Below, in pieces: positions 24,175 to 31,799 of a stretch of DNA of 64,000 nt. The notes beneath the pieces are model-generated. The model searched no databases. It saw only the letters and a program-made list of their open reading frames with translations, and had not been told where the DNA came from. Numbering within the stretch: position 1 is the stretch's first letter; each line of letters opens with the position of its first letter. A program made the translations under genes and the position numbers. The DNA is taken from NCBI GenBank assembly GCA_965279405.1, contig OZ257157.1, positions 62,001 through 126,000 on the forward strand, read 5' to 3'. Source of the DNA: CBDDIP01 sp965279405 (lineage in GTDB: Bacteria > Actinomycetota > Acidimicrobiia > Acidimicrobiales > Ilumatobacteraceae).

Positions 24175-24307
24175 TGACCTCCATCACGGCTGGTACGTGG
24201 CGCTCGCCGAGGCCCTGAAGTTCCCGATGGCGACCCTCGACCGACGGCTGATGGCAGCACCAGGCCTTCGCTGCGACTTCATCGTTCCGCCCGACCCGAG
24301 TAGCTGA
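24170..24307 (+). pseudogene. VapC-like PIN toxin remnant (C-terminal third)
   Basis: An open frame of 45 codons encodes WYVALAEALKFPMATLDRRL followed by MAAPGLRCDF. This is the typical PIN-domain ending (YVALAEALxxPLVTLDxRLxxAPG), with the last active-site Asp retained. The first two thirds, with the other acidic residues, are missing: only 47 bases separate it from the lipoprotein stop. The ATG is incidental. The stop codon is supplied by the hairpin repeat at 24298-24334. It differs in sequence from the intact VapC nearby, so it is not a copy of that gene. Confidence 0.75.
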
Positions 24308-24334
24308 GCGCCGCTCAGGGGCGTTCAGCTACTC
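24298..24334. terminator. 37-base hairpin element, copy A
   Basis: The left arm GAGTAGCTGAGCGCC pairs with GGCGTTCAGCTACTC around a 7-base loop, with one G-T wobble. It matches the element at 31191-31227 at 36 of 37 positions. It provides the stop of the VapC remnant (+) and lies 18 bases after the stop of the cNMP-binding gene (-), so it is placed as a bidirectional terminator. Confidence 0.75.
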
Positions 24335-24352
24335 GGTTCCGGCGGTGTGCGG

Positions 24353-24790
24353 TCAGCGGGCGGACTCGAGGCGGAGCAACTGGTCGGCGGCGCGCAGGCG
24401 GCGCGACAGGCTGGCCAGCAGACGGAAGGCGACGGAGGGGGCGGCGGCGATGATGTCGTGCAGTTCGCGCACGCCGCACACGAGGGTGACCACGTCGGTG
24501 GTGGCGGTCACCGTTGCGGTGCGGGCGCCCCAGTCGAGGACGGCGACTTCCCCGAAGCACTCCCCTGGTCCGATCTCGTGCACCTTGCGACCGCCGACGG
24601 ACACGACGGCGGTGCCACTCGTGATGATGAAGCACTCGCGTCCGGTGCCGCGCTCCTCGGCCAAGGTCTCGCCCGCGGCGACGCTGTGCGAGCTCACTCG
24701 GCTGGCGATGAAGCGCAGCTGTCGGTCGGTGCACGCGGCGAACAGCGACACCTGCTTGAGCTCGTTCAGTGCTGCTCGATCCCGTCTCAT
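24353..24790 (-). CDS. Stand-alone cyclic-nucleotide-binding domain protein
   Basis: A 145-residue protein made of a single cNMP-binding domain: LFAACTDRQLRFIASRV, AAGETLAEERGTGRECFIITSG, and a phosphate-binding cassette CFGEVAVLDWGARTATV with the conserved Glu and Arg. A C-terminal helix follows but no DNA-binding domain, so it is not a CRP-type regulator by itself. It may gate a partner protein or buffer the nucleotide. It lies 82 bases downstream of a CRP/FNR gene that is coupled to a cyclase gene. Confidence 0.88.
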   Translation of the reverse strand: MRRDRAALNELKQVSLFAACTDRQLRFIASRVSSHSVAAGETLAEERGTGRECFIITSGTAVVSVGGRKVHEIGPGECFGEVAVLDWGARTATVTATTDVVTLVCGVRELHDIIAAAPSVAFRLLASLSRRLRAADQLLRLESAR

Positions 24791-24872
24791 CGTGAGTCCC
24801 CCATCTCGACCCGTCGTGAGTCGTTGCGCTCATCGTGCGCCGATCGCGGCCGAGGCGCAGCGCACCGGTGCG

Positions 24873-25565
24873 CTACGGAAGTGAGGATTCGTGCTCACTT
24901 CCACGGCGGCGCACCGCGTCGGGGTCGAGCACGGCGATGTGCCGCCCGGTGGTGCGCAGCCACCCCATGCGACGCATCGACTGGAACGCCTTCACCACCG
25001 CCTCGCGCGACAGTCCCGCCCACGCGGCGATGTCGGTCTGCGTCAACGGGCTGCGGATCTCGATGGTCGCCGCATCGCCGTCGCCCGACTCGCCGAAGCG
25101 GTCCATCAGCTCGGTGATCCTCCGGCACACGCGGCCGATGCCATCGAGCGTGCCGTGCTCGGCCTGACGACGCGACGCGGCTCGGAGGCGCGCCGTCACG
25201 TCGCGCATCAGCTCCATCGACGCATCCGGCCGCGACGCGAGGAAGTCGATGAACGCCACGGATGGGACGAGCACCACCTCGGTCGTGGTCACGGTGATCA
25301 CCGAAGCCGATGCGCGGCCGCCATCCACGGCCGACAGCTCGCCGTACACCTCGCCGGGCCCGAGGACGTCGAGCACGATCTCTCGATCGGCGATGGTCGA
25401 GGTGACCTTGACGAGGCCGCTGCGGATGATCGACACGTGGTGCAGCGGGTCGTCCTCGAGGAACACCACCGCGCGGGCCGGGTAGGTGCGCGTTCTGCCG
25501 AGCGCGAGCAGGTCGCGTTGCGCGTCCGCGGTGAGGCGGACGAGGAACGGCGCGACGTGCGTCAT
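24873..25565 (-). CDS. CRP/FNR-family transcriptional regulator
   Basis: A 230-residue protein from ATG 25565, overlapping the cyclase gene's stop by 4 bases. The cNMP-binding domain (about 1-120) has the phosphate cassette VYGELSAVDGGRASASV with the expected Glu and Arg. The C-terminal winged helix (about 145-220) contains LTQTDIAAWAGLSREAVVKAFQSMRRMGWL, a Crp-type helix-turn-helix. No Cys cluster suggests an Fe-S sensor. Coupling to a class III cyclase suggests that it reads that enzyme's product; this is inference. Confidence 0.92.
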   Translation of the reverse strand: MTHVAPFLVRLTADAQRDLLALGRTRTYPARAVVFLEDDPLHHVSIIRSGLVKVTSTIADREIVLDVLGPGEVYGELSAVDGGRASASVITVTTTEVVLVPSVAFIDFLASRPDASMELMRDVTARLRAASRRQAEHGTLDGIGRVCRRITELMDRFGESGDGDAATIEIRSPLTQTDIAAWAGLSREAVVKAFQSMRRMGWLRTTGRHIAVLDPDAVRRRGSEHESSLP

Positions 25566-28234
25566 CCGCAGAGGCACTCCGCATCGACGTGCTCGCCGGA
25601 TGCGATGTCGACGAGCGCGGCGCGCACCACCGACTCGAGCTCGGTGAGCGAGACGAGATCGCTGGCCGACGAGGTGCGGCGAGCGACGTCGACGAAGTCC
25701 ATCATCGACAGGTACGGGGCGATCGGCGAGACGGACATCGTCGCCATCACGACGCGCGCCGACGGGTGCCCGACGCGGTGCAGCAGCGCCGCCGCGTAGG
25801 ACACCGGGATGAGGTCGACGAACGACCGCCGTTGATCGGTCGAGTCGAGCTGCTCGAGCAGACCGCGAGCGGCCACGCTCGGATCGAGCCGGGCCAGCAA
25901 CCGCGACGCGCTGCCCGGCAGCGTCAGGCGGGTGAGCGCCGGCACGTCGTCGATGTCGGCGAGCGCGCGACGCACGAGGCGCAGCGAGTGATCCGGGTCG
26001 GTGGCGGCCAGCCCCCACGCGGAGCCGAGCAGGCAGGTGACGCGGTGCAAGGCGACGTCGGAGCGATCGGCCGTCTCCAGTGCACGCTCGACGAGGCCGT
26101 GCGGATCGGCGGTCGCGTCGGTGAGGCTGAAGTGGTCGAGCACGGCGATGCCGAGCAGCATGTCGCGCGTCGTCTGGCTGATCCGCGAGTCGAGCGAGGC
26201 TCGGTTGCAGAGCTCCACCGAGGCGACGAAGTCGCCCTGCCACGCCAGCGCCAGCCAGCTCATCAGCGCGCCGAGACCGGTCGCCTCGACCGCTTCGTAG
26301 GCGTGGATCTCGGCCGCCCACGCGGCGAGGTCGGCAGGGTCGGTCTCGCCCGCTGCCGAGACGCACAACGCGCAGAGCACAGCACGACGCAGCCGCGCGT
26401 CGTTGCCGCACGCGGCGAGCAGCGGGCGCACGTAGGCGGCCAGGTCGTGCCGGCCGAGGAGGAAGAACGCGACCGGTGGTCCGCACAGGCGAGCGGCCAA
26501 TGCGCCGTCGCTCGTGTTGGCGGCCAGCACGAGCGCGTCACGCCAGTTGTCGGCTTCGCGCTCGAGTCGGATCGAGTTGCGCTCGACGTCGGCGCTGCAG
26601 CACTCGGCAAACGGCAGGTCGGTGATCGTCGCCATCCACTCGGCCGCCGCGGTCGACGCGGCCGTGTGCTCGCCCGCTTCGTCCAACCGCTCCAACGCGA
26701 AGGCGCGCATCGTCTCCAGCATCCGGTGGCGCACGCCGGCCGAGTGTGGCTCGGGCACGATCATGCTCTTGTGCACGAGCGAGGCGACGTGGTCGGTTGC
26801 CGCGCGTTCGTCGATGCCGAGGGCGCCGGCGACGTGCTGCGCGGCGTCGAGCTCGAAGCCGGAGAACACGGCGAGGTGTCGGAACATGCGCTGCTCGTCG
26901 TCGTCGAGCAAGCGGTACGACCAGTCGATGGTGGCGCGCATCGTGCTGTGCCGATCGACGGCGCGACGACGTCCACCGGCAAGGAGGCCGAAGCGATCGT
27001 CGAGCGCGTCGAGGACCGTCTGCGCTCCGAGCGTCGCCGCACGCGCCGCGCCGAGCTCGATGGCCAGCGGGATGCCGTCGAGACGGCGGCAGATGCGCTC
27101 CATCGTGTCCCACTCCAGCGCGTCGAGATCGGCGCCGGCGGCGACGGCTCGTTGCTGGAACAGCTCGACAGCGGTTGTCTGCGGATCCAACGAACGAACG
27201 GCGACGATGCGCTCACCGTCGATGCCGAGCGCCTCGCGGCTGGTAGCGATCACGGTCAGCAACGGGCAGTCGATGATCAGGCAATCGATCACGCCGGCAA
27301 CGCTGTCGACGACGTGCTCACAGTTGTCGACCACGAGCAGGGCGCGTTCGCCGGCGAGCATCGCCGTCACTGCGGCAAGCGGATCGTTGACGGCGCCGAG
27401 ACCCATCGTGAGGGCGATCGCGTCGGCGACGTCGTCGGGGTCGGCGACGCTGGCCAGCTCGACGAACCACACGTGGTCGTACTGCGACAGCAGCTCGGCA
27501 GCGGACTGCACGGCGAGGCGGGTCTTGCCGACCCCGCCGACGCCGGTGAGCGTGAGGATGCGGTGCTCGCTCGTCAGTGCGACGACGCGACGAACGTCGA
27601 GCTCGCGGCCGACCAACGACGACCGCTGCGCCGGGAGGTTGTTCGAGTACGTGTCCACGCCGCGCACCGGCGGGAAGTCGCGGCGGAGGTCGTCGTGCAG
27701 CACCTGCCACAACCGCTCGGGCTCGATGAGGTCGCGCAGCCGATGCTGGCCGACGTCGAGCATCGGCACCTCGGCCTCACCGCCGCGCACCAGCGTCGCG
27801 GTCACGTCGCTGACGAGCAGCTGTCCGCCGTGCGCGACCGCCATGACACGTGCGGCGCGGTTCACCGGGCGGCCGCGGTAGTCGTCGCCGACGCGGTCGA
27901 CCTCGCCGGTGTGGATGCCCATGCGCACGTCCAGGCCGAGCCGCGGCATCTCGCGCAGCGCGGTGATCGCCGCCTGCACCGCGGACTCGGCGGAGGTGAA
28001 CGCGGCGGCGACACCGTCGCCCATGGTGGCGAACACCTCGCCGCCGTTGCCGGTCACCGCATCGTCGAGCACGGCGAAGTGCTGCGTGACGCGATCGTGC
28101 ATCTCGGTGGACTCTTCCCACATCAGCGTCGAGCCCTGGATGTCGGTGAAGAGGAACGTCATCGTCGTGCGCGTCGTCTCACGTCGGGCACCGTCGTCGG
28201 CCGCGTGCGCGCGCGAGCCGACTTCCCCCGTCAT
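25562..28234 (-). CDS. Class III nucleotide cyclase fused to NB-ARC-type ATPase
   Basis: About 890 residues from ATG 28234 (MTGEVGSRAH); ATG 28243 and 28162 are alternatives. The N-terminal cyclase domain (about 24-180) has FLFTDIQGST with metal Asp31, GDGVAAAF with Asp73, and the transition-state pair in VNRAAR (Asn125, Arg129), so it looks active. An NB-ARC/STAND ATPase follows with Walker A TGVGGVGKT (about 230-238), then winged-helix and TPR-like regions. This layout is common in actinobacteria, where the STAND part is thought to sense a signal. It is coupled to the CRP gene by a 4-base overlap. Confidence 0.92.
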   Translation of the reverse strand: MTGEVGSRAHAADDGARRETTRTTMTFLFTDIQGSTLMWEESTEMHDRVTQHFAVLDDAVTGNGGEVFATMGDGVAAAFTSAESAVQAAITALREMPRLGLDVRMGIHTGEVDRVGDDYRGRPVNRAARVMAVAHGGQLLVSDVTATLVRGGEAEVPMLDVGQHRLRDLIEPERLWQVLHDDLRRDFPPVRGVDTYSNNLPAQRSSLVGRELDVRRVVALTSEHRILTLTGVGGVGKTRLAVQSAAELLSQYDHVWFVELASVADPDDVADAIALTMGLGAVNDPLAAVTAMLAGERALLVVDNCEHVVDSVAGVIDCLIIDCPLLTVIATSREALGIDGERIVAVRSLDPQTTAVELFQQRAVAAGADLDALEWDTMERICRRLDGIPLAIELGAARAATLGAQTVLDALDDRFGLLAGGRRRAVDRHSTMRATIDWSYRLLDDDEQRMFRHLAVFSGFELDAAQHVAGALGIDERAATDHVASLVHKSMIVPEPHSAGVRHRMLETMRAFALERLDEAGEHTAASTAAAEWMATITDLPFAECCSADVERNSIRLEREADNWRDALVLAANTSDGALAARLCGPPVAFFLLGRHDLAAYVRPLLAACGNDARLRRAVLCALCVSAAGETDPADLAAWAAEIHAYEAVEATGLGALMSWLALAWQGDFVASVELCNRASLDSRISQTTRDMLLGIAVLDHFSLTDATADPHGLVERALETADRSDVALHRVTCLLGSAWGLAATDPDHSLRLVRRALADIDDVPALTRLTLPGSASRLLARLDPSVAARGLLEQLDSTDQRRSFVDLIPVSYAAALLHRVGHPSARVVMATMSVSPIAPYLSMMDFVDVARRTSSASDLVSLTELESVVRAALVDIASGEHVDAECLCG

Positions 28235-28336
28235 TGCTCCCATCCGCCGATGATCTCGCAACCTCACCCGTTTGCGACAGCGATTTGCGACGGTCAGGCG
28301 TCACGTCCCTGGTACATGAACGCGCCAGCGCAGGTC

Positions 28337-29122
28337 TCAGGACGGCGGAGGCGTGGCGCGGTAGATCGCTTCGGCGATCATCATGCGCGGCGTGGCGTTG
28401 GCGTTCGGCGAGACGCAGTGGAACGTGTGCAGGTGGGTGATCCACACGTCGCCGGGCTCGCCACACATCTCGACCACCTCCACCGGGATGCTGTCGACAT
28501 CGTGCGGGCCGTCCATCAGCGCGCCGGTCTCGGTGCGGTTGGGGTGGGCGAGGTCGCGCAGCCACGGGTCCTGCTTCATGAACCCGTTCCACAGCGTGGA
28601 GATCGCGCCGCGCTGGTCGCGGGCGAGCGTGGTGCGGTAGCGCTCGACGAGGCGATGCGACCCTGCGAGCGCGAGCGTGGCGCCGCCGCCGGGGCGAACG
28701 GGTTCCACGCAGGCGAACAGCTTGACGCCGAAGGTGGGGAACGTGCGGGGCTCGAACCCGGCGTCGGTGTGCCACAGCCGGTTGGGCAGCTGCCACTCCG
28801 TCGCGTTCGGGAACGTCATCAGGATCTGCGGACCGGCCTTGGCGTTGAGCCACATCCGCTTGCCGAAGATCGCGTCGAGCGCGTTCGACGTTGCTGCGTT
28901 CTTCGTCAGCGCGGCGAACGACGAGTTCGACTTGAGCTTCTTGAAGCTGATCGGCCGGCCGTTCCACGTCGACGGGTCATTGCGCCGGCACGGCGTGGTC
29001 TTGACGACGTGCCGCCAGATCGCGTCGGACATCGCGCTCGCATCGGCGCGCGTGAACGCCGCGGGCACGCGCACCACTCCTCGATCGAGGAAGGTCTCGA
29101 GCATCGTCGTCACGGCAGCCAT
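28337..29122 (-). CDS. Phytanoyl-CoA dioxygenase-like Fe(II)/2-oxoglutarate oxygenase
   Basis: A 261-residue protein of usual PhyH length. The iron-binding triad is visible: His118 and Asp120 in LWHTDAGFEP and a distal His (HLHTFHCVSPN, about 235), followed by Arg246, which would bind 2-oxoglutarate. A core strand reads KLFACVEPVRPGGGATLALAGSHRL. The family hydroxylates or halogenates varied small molecules in the cytoplasm; the substrate is unknown. It ends 102 bases from the start of the cyclase gene and shares its orientation. Confidence 0.88.
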   Translation of the reverse strand: MAAVTTMLETFLDRGVVRVPAAFTRADASAMSDAIWRHVVKTTPCRRNDPSTWNGRPISFKKLKSNSSFAALTKNAATSNALDAIFGKRMWLNAKAGPQILMTFPNATEWQLPNRLWHTDAGFEPRTFPTFGVKLFACVEPVRPGGGATLALAGSHRLVERYRTTLARDQRGAISTLWNGFMKQDPWLRDLAHPNRTETGALMDGPHDVDSIPVEVVEMCGEPGDVWITHLHTFHCVSPNANATPRMMIAEAIYRATPPPS

Positions 29123-29170
29123 CTCAGGCGCCAGCGTCGCGCACCGACAGGCGCGCGTTGCGGGCGATTT

Positions 29171-29899
29171 CTACAGGTCGGGCAGGTCCGCTTCGAGCGT
29201 CATCAAGTACGGCTCGACGATGTCCAGTGCGTTGTCGAAGCCGTCGCCGACTGCGACGAACGACGCAGCCGCGAGGCGGGTGCCGCCCAACACGATCACG
29301 ACCACGGAGTGCACACGGGTCGAGCCGCCGCCGAAGTAGTAGCGCATGTAGCCGACGCGGGAACCGTCGGGCCGCTCCTTCACCACTTGCTCCTCGATCT
29401 CGACGTCGTCGTAGGTGGCGTGCAGCTGACGGTTCGCGGTCACGAGGTAGTTGCGCATCGACAGGTCCGGGTCGATGAACCGCTCCATGCTCACGGTGAC
29501 GACCGCTGGAACCACGTCGTCGTACGGGACGGTCCACTGCCGATCGACGGCGGCGACGGTCGGCCTGCTCAGCTTCCACGTCTGCGAGACCTGGATCGAC
29601 CAGCCCTTGCCACTGTTGAACACCTCGCCGTCCATCGCCACGGCGGCAACCTTGGGCGTGCTGGCGTCGTCGCCACCCGTCACGATGACCACGGCGATGG
29701 CAGCGACGACGACCCCGGCGAGCGCGACGAGGAACGGCATGCGCGGGATGCGCAGGCGCGGCGGCTTGACCGGTGTGAGGCTGAGCTGCCCGACGTGCTC
29801 GGGGATGTTCGACCAGTGCGGCTGCCCGGGGCGCGGCGGCGGCAGCGCATTGGACTCCGCAACGCGCTCGCCGACAACCGTCCCGTCCACTTCCGCCAT
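29171..29899 (-). CDS. Membrane-anchored protein with extracytoplasmic domain
   Basis: A 242-residue protein with a 50-residue Pro-rich cytoplasmic N-terminus, one membrane helix at about 54-75 (MPFLVALAGVVVAAIAVVIV), and an outer domain of about 160 residues. The outer part (WSIQVSQTWKLSRPTV ... GYMRYYFGGGSTRVHSVVVIVLGGTRLAAASF) has the strand pattern of PsbP/LpqN-like domains, which often bind lipids or proteins outside the membrane. That placement is only suggestive. No operon partner is evident. Confidence 0.72.
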   Translation of the reverse strand: MAEVDGTVVGERVAESNALPPPRPGQPHWSNIPEHVGQLSLTPVKPPRLRIPRMPFLVALAGVVVAAIAVVIVTGGDDASTPKVAAVAMDGEVFNSGKGWSIQVSQTWKLSRPTVAAVDRQWTVPYDDVVPAVVTVSMERFIDPDLSMRNYLVTANRQLHATYDDVEIEEQVVKERPDGSRVGYMRYYFGGGSTRVHSVVVIVLGGTRLAAASFVAVGDGFDNALDIVEPYLMTLEADLPDL

Positions 29900-29970
29900 T
29901 CGTTCACTCTACGCGGTTGTCACGCCACTGGCAATGGGTTCCTGCAGCTCCGTGCGCTGGAGTGCACGGC

Positions 29971-29995
29971 GAAACCGTCGCTCAGCGACGGTTTC
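29971..29995. terminator. Hairpin overlapping the VOC gene stop codon
   Basis: GAAACCGTCGC (29971-29981) pairs perfectly with GCGACGGTTTC (29985-29995) around the loop TCA. The VOC-gene stop (TCA at 29994-29996 on the + strand) begins in the last two bases of the right arm. It is well placed as terminator of the minus-strand VOC gene. Confidence 0.65.
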
Positions 29996-30395
29996 AACCC
30001 GCACTCCGACCGATGAGGTCCCATCGGTTCCCGCCGATGTCGCGGAACACCGCCACGGTGCCGTAGGGCTGGGCGAACGGCGGGCGGACGATCTCGACGC
30101 GGTGATCGAGCAGGCGGTCGAACGCAGCCTCGAAGTCGTCGACCTCGAGGAAGAAGGCGACGCGGTCCGCGGTCTGGCGACCGATCACCTCGGCCTGGTC
30201 GCCGCGGCTCGGCTGGGCGAGGAGGATCCCGGTCTCGGCGCCGGGCGGGCGCACCACCACCCACCGCTTGGGCGCGCCGTCGTTGGTGAGCGACGGCGAG
30301 TCCTCGACGAGATCGAAGCCGAGCGCGTCGCAGTAGAAGCCGATCGCCTCGTCGTAGTCACGCACCACGATCGTCACCAGTTGCAAGAACGCCAT
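29994..30395 (-). CDS. VOC-family (glyoxalase/bleomycin-resistance-like) protein
   Basis: A 133-residue protein from ATG 30395 (MAFLQLVTIVVRDYDEAIGFY). Two VOC half-modules are visible: the first with a helix EAIGFYCDALGFDLV and a strand GILLAQPS, the second with VAFFLEVDDFEAAFDRLLDHRVEIVRPPFAQPYGTVAVFRDIGGNRWDLI. The metal ligand usually found as His in the first strand is not obvious, so catalysis is uncertain. It is short and cytoplasmic. A hairpin separates it from the YccF gene upstream. Confidence 0.85.
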   Translation of the reverse strand: MAFLQLVTIVVRDYDEAIGFYCDALGFDLVEDSPSLTNDGAPKRWVVVRPPGAETGILLAQPSRGDQAEVIGRQTADRVAFFLEVDDFEAAFDRLLDHRVEIVRPPFAQPYGTVAVFRDIGGNRWDLIGRSAG

Positions 30396-30416
30396 CCGCC
30401 CATGTTGCCGTCGAAC

Positions 30417-30455
30417 CGGGGCTCGAACGTGCGCTGAGCGACCCTTCGAGCCCCG
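30417..30455. terminator. 39-base hairpin element, family 2 copy A
   Basis: CGGGGCTCGAA (30417-30427) pairs perfectly with TTCGAGCCCCG (30445-30455). The 17-base loop contains GCGCTGAGCG. A similar 39-base element with the same left arm and the same loop core is at 34337-34375. It lies 29 bases after the YccF gene stop (minus strand), in the gap before the VOC gene. Confidence 0.7.
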
Positions 30456-30484
30456 ACTTCGATCGGCCGCTGAACTCGTTGTGG

Positions 30485-31105
30485 TCAGACCGAGATGTAG
30501 ACCGTGGCACCTGCCGGAAGACGAGAGCCACGAGGAACGATCTGCTTGCCGAACGGAGCGAGCGCCAGGCCGGCAAGCTTGAACGAGGCGAGCCCGAACG
30601 GGAAGCCGATGACGGTGAGGCAGAGCACGACGCCGACGAAGACGTGAGCCAGCGCGAGCCACACACCGGAGAGAACGAACCAGATGGCGTTGCCGAGGCA
30701 CGACAGCCCGGCGTCGCGATCGGCGCGTTGGATCACCACTCGGCCGAACGGCCACAGCGCGTAGCCGGCGAGCTTGAACGACTGGATGCCGAACGGAATG
30801 CCGATGATGGTGCAGCACTGCAGGATCCCGGAGATCAGGTAGCCGAAGCACAGCCAGATGCCCGCGATCACGATCCACAGCACGTTGCCGATGACGTGCG
30901 CGATGCCCGGCGGCTTGCCGGGCGCTGTCGCTGCCACGGTCTGCACGACGACCTGACGCGGGACCGCAACGTGCACGTGAGTGGTTGGAGGCGGTGGCGT
31001 GAGCGCGACGTCGCGGCGGACCGGAGGAGGCAGCTGCGGGAGCGCAGCGGGTGGATCCGGAACCGCCGGGACCTGCCCTGGAGGTGGAAACGCAGAGTCC
31101 GCCAT
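30485..31105 (-). CDS. YccF-domain membrane protein
   Basis: A 206-residue protein with a Pro-rich N-terminus (about 1-65) and two YccF repeats: GNVLWIVIAGIWLCFGYLISGILQCCTIIGIPFGIQSFKLAGYALWPFGR and GNAIWFVLSGVWLALAHVFVGVVLCLTVIGFPFGLASFKLAGLALAPFGK. Each repeat contains a GIPFG/GFPFG turn and two hydrophobic stretches, giving about four membrane segments. YccF is an inner-membrane family of unknown function. The gene appears monocistronic, with a hairpin terminator after it. Confidence 0.9.
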   Translation of the reverse strand: MADSAFPPPGQVPAVPDPPAALPQLPPPVRRDVALTPPPPTTHVHVAVPRQVVVQTVAATAPGKPPGIAHVIGNVLWIVIAGIWLCFGYLISGILQCCTIIGIPFGIQSFKLAGYALWPFGRVVIQRADRDAGLSCLGNAIWFVLSGVWLALAHVFVGVVLCLTVIGFPFGLASFKLAGLALAPFGKQIVPRGSRLPAGATVYISV

Positions 31106-31190
31106 GATGTCCTTCCCGGTCGTTCGACCGTCGCCGCGCCTGTCCGCCAGGCGGGAGCACCGTACCCCATCCCATGCGAGGTTCTGAGTG

Positions 31191-31227
31191 GAGTAGCTGA
31201 GCGCCGCTCAGGGGCGCTCAGCTACTC
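31191..31227. terminator. 37-base hairpin element, copy B
   Basis: GAGTAGCTGAGCGCC (31191-31205) pairs perfectly with GGCGCTCAGCTACTC (31213-31227) around GCTCAGG. The right arm contains the stop codon of the DprA-like gene (minus strand), so the element both ends translation and can end transcription of the recQ-dprA-like operon. It is 36/37 identical to the copy at 24298-24334. Confidence 0.8.
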
Positions 31228-31799
31228 GACTGGAAGAGGGACGGTTGTTCGCCCGCGCCGTTGAGCGCGGCGATCAGACGTTGGGCGCCGGCGGCGGTCG
31301 CGGCGGTGGCCCGGAGGTTGGGGGCGTAGGGGCTGATCAGGCAGAGCTGGTTGGCGTGGACTCGTCGACGAACCTCGGGGTCGCGGGCGGCGATCCGCAG
31401 ACCCTCGGACGGCACAGCGACGACGGGCCCGACGGCGCCGGCAAGGCCATCGAGGCCGACCGCCGCTCCCCTGCCCTCGTCCACCTCGGCGAGCATCGAC
31501 TCGTTGCCGGCGACCAACAAGAACGCGGGGCACGAGTCGCCGAGCGCCCGGAGCCGCTGCGGGAAGCCTTCGTCCAGCGCGCACATCAACCGCAAGCCCT
31601 CTTCCTCCAGGCGTTCGCGCGCGAACGCAAACGCCGTGCCCGCACCGAGGAGCCGGCCGTAGCGCTCGTCGTCGTGCAGGCCCGTGAGCGTCGGGTTCGC
31701 AGCCAGCAACGACCAGAGCTCGGCGGCGCTCAACGGCTTGGCGCCGATGTCGACGATGCGATTGGTGAGCAACAGCACGGCCTGCGATGCGTCGGTCAC
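31218..31799 (-). CDS. DprA-like protein coupled to RecQ
   Basis: A 193-residue protein from GTG 31799, overlapping the recQ stop by 4 bases (GTGA). It resembles the DprA/Smf Rossmann-type part: LLTNRIVDIGAKPLSAAELWSLL, a degenerate HhH-like stretch, then LRLMCALDEGFPQRLRALGDSCPAFLLVAGN, close to the DprA pattern YPxxLxxLxDPPxxLFxxGN. The remainder is much shorter than DprA, and the full GSR.G.D motif is not visible, so single-stranded DNA loading is doubtful. The final codons are provided by the hairpin element. Confidence 0.7.
   Translation of the reverse strand: MTDASQAVLLLTNRIVDIGAKPLSAAELWSLLAANPTLTGLHDDERYGRLLGAGTAFAFARERLEEEGLRLMCALDEGFPQRLRALGDSCPAFLLVAGNESMLAEVDEGRGAAVGLDGLAGAVGPVVAVPSEGLRIAARDPEVRRRVHANQLCLISPYAPNLRATAATAAGAQRLIAALNGAGEQPSLFQSSS

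Noticed and set aside
25589..30016. A 1475-codon open frame on the + strand
   Set aside because: It runs opposite to the cyclase, PhyH and other well-supported genes; its Arg/His/Gly-rich composition is a GC-rich antisense shadow.
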